Made by a program: the position numbers and the translations under genes | Notes under the pieces: model-generated | Database searches by the model: none | Told to the model about the DNA's origin: nothing | Seen by the model: the letters and a program-made list of their open reading frames with translations, nothing else | Shown here: piece after piece, positions 57,000 through 64,000 of the stretch | How positions within the stretch are numbered: the stretch's first letter is position 1 | Layout of the letters: the number at the start of each line of letters is the position of its first letter | Assembly (NCBI RefSeq): GCF_003111685.1 | Contig: NZ_CP022189.1 | Span: forward strand, 2,629,386 to 2,693,385 | Direction: 5' to 3' | DNA from: Alloyangia pacifica | GTDB lineage: Bacteria > Pseudomonadota > Alphaproteobacteria > Rhodobacterales > Rhodobacteraceae | Length of the DNA: 64,000 nt

Positions 57000-59788
57000 C
57001 GATTCTCGGCCCCCTGGGCTTCACCGCCCCCTGGCTGCTGCTTGGATTGCTGGCGTTGCCGGTGCTCTGGGTGATCCTGCGCGCCGTGCCCCCGGCGCCG
57101 ATCCGTCGGCTGTTTCCCGGCGTGGTGCTGCTGCTGGGCCTCAAGGACGACGACCAGGTCACCGACCGCACCCCATGGTGGCTGCTGCTGCTGCGCCTGC
57201 TGGCGGTGGCCGCGGTGATCATCGGCCTTGCCGGTCCGATCCTCAATCCCGAAGACGAGGCAGACGCCGCCGGCACCGGCCCGCTCTTGGTGGTGATGGA
57301 TGCGAGCTGGTCCTCTGCCGCGGACTGGCGCGCGCGGCAGGTGGCGCTCGATGCGCTGCTCTCCCGTGCCGAACGCGAGGCACGCCCGGTCGCCGTGCTG
57401 CGGCTGACCGAACCCGAGGTACCCCAGTTCCAGCAGGCCGCCGTGCTGCGCGCCCGCCTCAGCGGGTTGCAACCCGAGCCCTGGGAGCCCGGCGAGGCCG
57501 ATGTCACCCGCGCCCTGTCGATGTTGCCAGCAGGCGATTTTGACAGCTACTGGATGTCCGACGGGCTTGCCCGCGACAGCCGCGATCCGCTGCTCAACAC
57601 GCTCATGGATCACGGGCAGGTCACGGTCTTCGAAAGCCCGCGCAACCTCACCGCCTTGCTGCCGCCCGCCTTCGCGGACGGCCACGTGCAGTTGACCGCC
57701 CGTCGCCTGCATGCCGGGGCCGAACGCGAGATCTCGATCGCCGCGCATGGGCTCGATCCGGCGGGGAACCCCACCGTGCTGGTCCGCGCGCCGCTGACCT
57801 TTGCCGAGGGCGCGGCGGAGGGCGCGCTGGACCTCTCGCTGCCCGCCGAGCTGCGCGCCCGCATCACCCGCTTCGAGATCGACGGCGCCCGCAGCGCCGG
57901 GGCGGTCAGCCTGCCCGACGACAGCCTGCGCCGCCGCGAGGTCGCGCTGATCGCCGGGAACGAGAACCGGGAGGGACTCGAGCTGCTCTCGCCGCTCTAC
58001 TACCTTCACAAGGCTTTGGGAAGAGGATGTCGATCTTCTGGACGGCGCGCTGACCGAGGTGCTGCCCGCGAACCCCGATGTCATCGTGCTGGCCGATGTG
58101 GCGACACTTGGCCCCAAAGAGCAAGAGGGCGTGGCCGCCTGGCTCGAAAAGGGTGGCACGCTGCTGCGCTTCGCCGGGCCACGGCTTGCCGCGTCCGATG
58201 TCTCGCGCGACCGCGAGGACCCGCTGATGCCGGTGCGCCTGCGTGCCGGTGGCCGCTCGGTCGGCGGCGCCATGAGCTGGGGCGAGCCGAAATCGCTTGC
58301 GCCCTTCCCCGCCGGCAGCCCCTTCGAAGGTCTGGCCGTTCCCGAGGACGTCACCGTGACCAGCCAGATCATGGCTCAGCCCGATCCCACGCTCGCCGAC
58401 CGGGTCATTGCCCAACTCAGCGACGGCACGCCGCTGGTCACCGCAAACGGGTTGGCCAGGGGCAGGTCGTGCTGTTCCACGTCACCGCCAACGCCGAATG
58501 GTCGAGCCTGCCGCTCTCGGGCTCTTCGTGCAGATGCTCGAGCGGCTGGCAATCTCGGCCATGCCTGCCGCCCCCGAGCCCGAGGAGCTTGCCGGCACCA
58601 TCTGGCAACCGATCCGCGTGCTCGATGGCTTCGGCGCGGTGGTCGATGCCGGCACCCTGCCGGGCGTGCCCGGCGAGGCGTTGCTGACCGCCGATCTTGG
58701 CCCCGAACTGCGGCCCGGCCTCTACCAGGGCGAGGAACGCAGTCTTGCGCGGAACGTGGTGACCGCGGACCGGGTGCTGCAGCCCGCCACATGGCCCGAC
58801 ACCGTTCCGGTCGAAGGTCTGACCCGCCCGCAGGAAACGCCGCTCGCCGGCTGGCTTCTGGCGCTCGCCATTGCGCTGCTGCTGGCGGATTGATCGCCTC
58901 GCTGGCACTCTCGGGCCGGCTGCGCGGGGCACGCGCCAGCGCGGCCGCCGTGCTTCTGGCCCTGGCGCTCGGCCCGCTCGCCGCCCCCGGTACGGCCCAG
59001 GCGCAGGCGAATCCTCCACGCCCACGACCGAAACCGACGCCTTTGCCGAGGCCGCCACCGCCGAGGTCACCCTCGCGCATGTGGTCACCGGCGACGCGCA
59101 GCTCGACGATTTGGCCCAGAACGGCCTGCGCGGTCTGTCAGAAACACTCTATTATCGCACCTCTGTCGAACCCGCCGAGCCGATGGCGGTGAACCTCGAG
59201 AGCGACGAGCTGGCCTTTTTCCCCCTGCTCTACTGGCCGATCACCCCGTCGCAGCCGACCCCCTCACCCGCAGCCTACGCCAAGCTCAACGAGTACCTGC
59301 GCTCGGGCGGAATGATCCTCTTCGACACCCGCGATGCCGATGTGGCGGGGTTCGGCGCCGCCTCGCCCGAGGCCGCAAACTGCGCGAGCTGGCACCCCGC
59401 TCGACATCCCGCCGCTGGAGCCGCTGCCGCAGGACCACGTGCTCACCCGCACCTTCTACCTGCTGCAGGATTTCCCCGGCCGATACACAAGCCGCGACGT
59501 CTGGGTCGAGGCCGCCCGCCCGACGCCGAACTGGTCGAGGGCATGCCCTTCCGCAACCTCAACGACAATGTCACTCCGGTGGTGATCGGTGGCAATGACT
59601 GGGCCGGAGCCTGGGCGGTGGACAGCCGCGGCAACCCGCAGGTGCGCATCGGCTCGGGCTTTGCCGGCGAGCGCCAGCGCGAGATCGCCTACCGCTTCGG
59701 GGTCAACCTTGTGATGCACGTGCTGACCGGCAACTACAAATCCGACCAGGTCCACGTGCCCGCCCTGCTCGACAGGCTCGGCCAATGA
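56996..59788 (+). CDS. BatA/DUF4159 membrane protein, frame disrupted by about eight indels
   Basis: About 930 residues if restored. The N-terminus is a BatA/aerotolerance region with two membrane segments (LGFTAPWLLLGLLALPVL; WWLLLLRLLAVAAVIIGL), followed by a VWA-like part and then a DUF4159-like C-terminal part (HVVTGDAQLDDLAQNGLRGL; SGGMILFDTRDAD; ending GNYKSDQVHVP). The frame jumps at about 58019, 58453, 58520, 58887, 59010, 59372, 59396 and 59518. Each fragment resumes with family-like sequence, so these are most likely sequencing or consensus errors, mainly single missing G or C. The first 340 residues are intact. Confidence 0.72.
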
Positions 59789-59843
59789 CCGGCGGCACAA
59801 GATCCGGCACGACTACGACCGGCCCAAGCAACGGACTCCCCGA

Positions 59844-61884
59844 ATGACCGGCGAAATCGTCTTTGACCCGCTCCTGCCCTGGCCCGTGATCTGGGCGCTG
59901 GGGGCCGTGGCCCTAGCCTCCGTGGCGCTGGCGCTCTGCGCGGCATGCCCGGCTGGGCGCTGCGCTTCTTCGCCGGCTTCGTGCTGGTGGCAGCGCTGAC
60001 CCAGCCCTCGTTCCAGGAAGAGGACCGCGCGCCGCTCTCCGACATCGTGCTGCTGCTCGAGGACCAGAGCGCCTCGCAGCGCCTCGGCGACCGGCTCGAG
60101 ACCACCTCCGAGACCGCCGACGCGCTCGAGGCGCGGCTCGCGGCGCGGCCGAACACCGAGGTGCGCCGCATCACCGTACCCGACGGCGAGGGCGACAGCG
60201 GCACGTTGCTGATGACCGCCCTGTCCGGGGCCCTCGCCGAAGAGCCGCGCGGCCGCGTCGCGGGCATCTTCCTGCTGTCAGACGGGCGGCTGCACGACCT
60301 CGAACGCGCGCCATCGCTCCCCGCTCCCATGCACCTTCTGCTGACCGGGCATGACACCGACTGGGACCGCCGCCTCATCGTCAAGAATGCCCCTTCCTTT
60401 GCGATCCTCGGCGAGCCGGTGACCCTCACCCTGCGGATCGAGGATGATGGTGCCGCCCCGCAAGAGCGCGAGACCGAGCTGCGGATCTCGATCGATGGCG
60501 GCGAGCCTGACAGCTACCGCGTGCCGCTCGGCCAGGACATTGAGCTGCCGGTCACCCTGCCGCATGGCGGGCTCAACGTGATCCAGTTCACCACCCCCGA
60601 AGGTGAGGCCGAACTCACCGACCGCAACAACACCGCGCTGGTGCAGATCAACGGCGTGCGAGACCGGCTGCGCGTGTTGCTGGTCTCGGGCGAACCCCAT
60701 GCCGGCAGCCGCACCTGGCGCAACCTGCTGAAGTCCGACAGCTCCGTCGATCTCGTTCACTTCACCATCCTGCGGCCGCCCGAAAAGCAGGACGGCGTGC
60801 CGGTCACCGAGCTCTCGCTCATCGCCTTTCCCACCCGCGAGCTCTTCCTCGAGAAGATCGAGGATTTCGATCTGATCATCTTCGACCGCTACAAACGGCG
60901 CGGCATCCTGCCCAGCGATCTACCTCGAGAACGTGCGCAACTACGTCGAGAATGGGGGCGCCGTGCTGGTTGCCGCCGGCCCCGATTCGCCAGCGCCGAT
61001 TCCATCTATCGCTCACCCCTGTCCGAGATCCTGCCCGCCGAGCCCACCGCCCGGGTCATCGACCGCGGCTATCGGCCCACGGTCACCGACCTCGGACAGC
61101 GACACCCGGTCACCGCCGGTCTCACCGGAGAGGACAGCTGGGGCCGATGGATGCGCCAGGTCGAGGTGCAACCCAACGACAGCGCCGAGGTTCTGATGAC
61201 CGGCGCCGAGGACAAGCCGCTGCTGGTGCTCGACCGGATCGGCGAAGGGCGCGTGGCGCTCATCGCCTCGGATCAGGCCTGGCTCTGGTCGCGCGGCTTC
61301 GAAGGCGGCGGCCCGCAGCTCGACCTGCTGCGACGCTTGGCGCATTGGATGATGAAGGAGCCTGAGCTCGAGGAAGAAGCGCTCTGGGCCGAGGCCACGG
61401 CCAGCGCATGCGCATCATCCGCCGCACCCTGGAGGAGGGCGTGGGCGCGGTCACCGTGACCCGCCCCGATGGAACCGAAGACATTGTCTCCCTGCAAGAG
61501 GTCTCGCCGGGCCGCTTCGAGGCGGAATACGACGGGCCCGAAATCGGTCTCTACCGGCTGAAGGAGGGTGACCAGGAATCGGTGATCGGCCTCGGCCCTG
61601 CCGCCCCGCGCGAGTTCGAGCAGACCATCGCCGACGGCGACGCGCTGGAGCCGGTCGTCGCCTCGCTGCGCGGCGGAGAGGCGCGGATCGAAGAGGGGCT
61701 GCCGACCATTCGCGCGGTCGGTGCCGGGCGCCCCGCCGCGGGCCGCGGCTGGCTCGGGATCACCCCGCGCGAGGCCTTCGAGACGATGGATGTCACCCGC
61801 ATCCCGCTGTTGCCGCCCTGGCTGACCCTGCTGCTCGCGGCAGGCTTCATCATCGGGGCGTGGCTGCGCGAGGGGCGGCGCTGA
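59844..61884 (+). CDS. Membrane protein with glutamine amidotransferase-like domain, four frameshifts
   Basis: About 680 residues if restored. N-terminal membrane segments (VIWALGAVALASVALAL; FFAGFVLVAALTQPS) are followed by a VWA-like segment (DIVLLLEDQSASQ). A class I GATase-like part (about 250-490) follows, with LLVSGEPHAGSRTW, YVENGGAVLVAAGP and GEGRVALIASDQAW, and a C-terminal membrane helix. Frame shifts lie near 59938, 60917, 60986 and 61400. It is the last gene of the MoxR operon. The catalytic Cys of true amidotransferases is not evident. The function is unknown. Confidence 0.68.
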
Positions 61885-61960
61885 GCCGCGGCTGGCAGGC
61901 CGGCTCCTCTCAGGCTCGGACGGTGAACAACCCTTCCCTTTGAAGGGAAAAGCCCCTGCC

Positions 61961-62662
61961 TCAGCCGTCCTCGCTCGCCAGCAGCACCTCGCGCGACTGA
62001 GAGGTGAACTCGCGCCGCAGGATCACCGAGATCGTGATCACCACCGCGATCAGCAGCGGGATCGAGCCCAGCAGCCAGGCGGTCGAGCCGATGCCGAAGT
62101 AGACCGAGCGCAGGCCCCGGTTGTAGCTGCGCGCCGCAAGGATATTGATCTCGGCTGCTTTCGCGGCGCGGGTATAGGCGATGGTGCTCTCGTCGTTCGG
62201 CACCGCCCCCATCATCACCGAGCAATAGCCGAAGAGCCGGTTCGACCAGACGAATTTCAAGAAGGCATTGGCGGCGAAGGCAAGGATCAGCAGCAGCTTC
62301 GCCTCCCAGACGATCGTGGGCGCATCGCCCCCACCGAAAGGTCGTCGGCCACGCCGCGCACCCGGTCCGGATTCCCCAGCAATGCGAAAATCCCGCCAAT
62401 GGCGATCATCGAGGTCGAGGCAAAGAAGGCCGTGCTTTGCCGCAGGCTGCCGATGATGCTGGAATCGAAGATGCGCGGCTGGCGGTGACGAAGTGTTTCA
62501 TCCAGTGCCGCCGGTAGCGCGCCATCAGCACCGAGACCGAAGGGCGGCGCGCCGGCGGGTGCTCGATCAGCCACGAACAGGCAAGCCAGCTGACCACCAG
62601 CAGCACCACCCCCGCCAGATCGAGCGGCGTGAAGTAATAGAAGGATCGAGCGAGGGCAGCAT
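61961..62662 (-). CDS. DUF599 family membrane protein, three frameshifts
   Basis: About 234 residues if restored. Recognisable parts are YYFTPLDLAGVVLLVVSWLACSW, the IEHPPARRPSVSVLMARYRRHWM segment, RIFDSSIIGSLRQSTAFFAST, and KFVWSNRLFGYCSVMMGAVPND near the C-terminus. There are about four membrane segments. The frame changes near 62640, 62488 and 62335. The ATG at 62662 is 2 bp after the stop of the upstream gene. The function of DUF599 is not known. Confidence 0.75.
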
Positions 62663-62664
62663 GG

Positions 62665-63074
62665 TCAGAACGGCTTTGCCACAACGAGCCAGAGGATGGC
62701 GATCGTGCCCACCACGCTGATCTCGTTGAATATGCGCAGGAACATGTCCGACTCGCGGAATGTGCCGCGTTTGGCCGACCGACCAGCACGCCGGTCCAGA
62801 CATAATGCGCCGCCAGCAGCACCACGAGGGCGATCTTGGCGTGCAGCCAGGCCGGAAAGCCCCAGAGCAGCCCGAGCCAGAGCCCGGTGACCGCCGCGAT
62901 CACAGCCAGCCCCGCCGAGAAGCGGTAGAGCCGGTAGGTCAGGTCTCCAAGGGGCCCGAACTCCCCGGTCTTCGCGAAGTCGCGTTTCCAGTAGATGAGC
63001 GCGCGCGGCACGGCGAAGATGGAGGTCATCCACCCCATGACGCAAAGAATGTGAATGATCTTCAGCCAAGTCAT
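62665..63074 (-). CDS. CopD/HemJ-like membrane protein, one frameshift
   Basis: About 137 residues with four membrane segments. WLKIIHILCVMGWM (H8), VPRALIYW (R24), the PAWLHAKIALV block and the ending FNEISVVGTIAILWLVVAKP resemble HemJ-type protoporphyrinogen oxidases of the CopD/UPF0093 group. Whether it is a true HemJ or a relative is not settled. The frame shifts near 62775. The start at ATG 63074 has AGGTGG upstream. It lies directly before the DUF599 gene. Confidence 0.72.
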
Positions 63075-63206
63075 GAGGGCCACCTGTTATCATTCTCTTG
63101 CCTCGCGCAAGATCCGCAGGCACCGCACGCGCGCCACCATGGCAAAAATGCTTGGCCCCCGCGCAAATTGGTTATATGAGTTTACCAATTCGAGGAGGAG
63201 ACCCCG

Positions 63207-64000
63207 ATGCAGATGCCAGCCCCCGATGCAGCATCCTCGCGCGCAAGGACCAGATCGTCGCGCGGCTGAGGGAGGTCTTGCCTGCCAGCGCTGTGATCTC
63301 GGATCTGTCCGAGACCCGCGCCTATGAATGCGACGCGCTCACCGCCTACCGTTGCCCGCCGCTCTGCGCGGTCCTCCCCGCCTCGACCGAAGAGGTCTCG
63401 GCCGTGCTGAAGATCTGCCACGAGGAAGGCGTTCCCGTGGTGCCGCGCGCGCTCCGGCACATCGCTCGCCGGCGGCGCATTGCCACGGCCGACAGCGTGA
63501 TCCTCGGCGTCGCGAAGATGAACCGCGTGCTCGAGACGGATTACGCCAACCGCTTCATCCGCGTGCAGACCGGTCGCACCAACCTCTCGGTCAGCGGCGC
63601 GGTGGCCGAGGAAGAGTTCTTCTACGCCCCCGACCCCTCGTCGCAGCTCGCCTGCGCCATCGCCGGCAATATCGCGATGAATTCGGGTGGCGCGCATTGC
63701 TGAAGTACGGGGTGACGACAACAACCTCATGGGCGTGACCATGGTGCTGATGGACGGCACGGTGATCGAGCTTGGCGGCGCGCATCTCGACGCGCCGGGG
63801 CTCGACCTGCTCGGCGTGATCTGCGGCTCAGAGGGCCAGCTTGGCGTGGTCACCGAGGCAACGCTGCGCATCCTGCGCAAGCCCGAGGGCGCAAGGCCGG
63901 TGCTGATGGGCTTTGCCGCCAACGAGGTCGCCGGGGGAATGCGTGTCGGACATCATCAAGCCGGCGTGCTGCCGGTGGCGATCGAGTTCATGGACCGGCC
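63207..64000 (+). CDS. glcD: Glycolate oxidase subunit GlcD, 5' part, several frameshifts, cut by window end
   Basis: FAD-linked oxidase that oxidises glycolate with GlcE and GlcF. Visible blocks are ARKDQIVARLREVLPASAV, CPPLCAVLPASTEEVSAVLK, the FAD motif RGSGTSLAGG (in a shifted frame at 63453-63484), DPSSQLACAIAGNIAMNSGG and GSEGQLGVVTEATLRILRKP. Frame changes lie near 63232, 63453, 63484, 63700, 63717, 63934 and 63959. The ATG at 63207 follows GAGGAGGAG. The gene continues past the window. The errors look technical since motifs are all present. Confidence 0.83.

Noticed and set aside
58019..64000. Real pseudogenes
   Set aside because: Indels hit five unrelated consecutive genes, motifs persist in other frames, and compensating pairs occur. 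Consensus error explains this better than decay.

Overview
The window is high-GC (roughly two thirds G+C), densely packed DNA from an alphaproteobacterium. The gene families (DUF6455, DUF1467, DUF6478, DUF5928 glycosyltransferase, DUF1285, DUF599, short single-domain ModE, CtpA-EnvC-GpmI cluster, accD-folC) point to the Rhodobacteraceae (Roseobacter/Salipiger-like); this is inference from gene content, not from a marker alignment. It is mostly core chromosome. No rRNA, tRNA, CRISPR array, prophage or insertion sequence is visible.

Layout. 1-4.5 kb: 3' part of RNase R, a convergent glutathione transferase with a divergent WYL-type regulator, a lytic transglycosylase and a small secreted Cys-rich protein. 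4.5-9.1 kb (minus): gpmI-envC-ctpA, a terminator, then rppH. 9.2-12.1 kb (minus): a TRAP dicarboxylate-type transporter (dctP-Q-M). 12.3-14 kb (minus): three tandem tetra-cysteine DUF6455 genes behind a perfect FNR-type box, and an M48 lipoprotein protease. 14.2-18.4 kb: small housekeeping genes, methylmalonyl-CoA epimerase, a response regulator and a hemerythrin whose ribosome binding site lies inside a hairpin. 18.6-20.1 kb: a putative restriction-modification pair (MT-A70 methylase and BglII-like nuclease), the nuclease translationally coupled to aspS. 20-27 kb: aspS, cyclopropane fatty acid synthase, carB. 27.1-31.7 kb (minus): branched-chain amino acid ABC transporter livKHMGF. 31.9-35.7 kb: modE-modABC with a Mo-box, then a GntR/FCD regulator. 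35.7-39.6 kb: EamA transporter, unknown proteins and a CPBP protease. 39.8-42.4 kb: accD-folC followed by a likely unannotated non-coding RNA with its own promoter and terminator. 42.4-50 kb: zapE, an MFS transporter, small hydrolases, fghA, an AEC transporter, a 59-residue zf-CHCC protein and an orphan ABC ATPase. 50-53 kb: HIT protein, a glycosyltransferase and a divergent sulfotransferase. 53-55 kb: TetR/SDR pair and DUF1285. 55.1-61.9 kb: MoxR-DUF58-BatA/DUF4159-GATase-like membrane operon. 61.9-64 kb: DUF599, a CopD/HemJ-like protein and the start of glycolate oxidase subunit GlcD.

Data quality. From about 58.0 kb to the end every gene carries single-base indels (about twenty in 6 kb, affecting five consecutive unrelated genes), while the first 58 kb shows none that I can see. 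This looks like a poor-quality consensus rather than gene decay, so genes there are given as whole spans with frameshift positions.

The best candidates for something undescribed are the FNR-box-driven DUF6455 triplet, the promoter-to-terminator RNA at 42.1-42.4 kb, the restriction gene embedded in the aspS transcript, and the hairpin-sequestered start of the hemerythrin gene.
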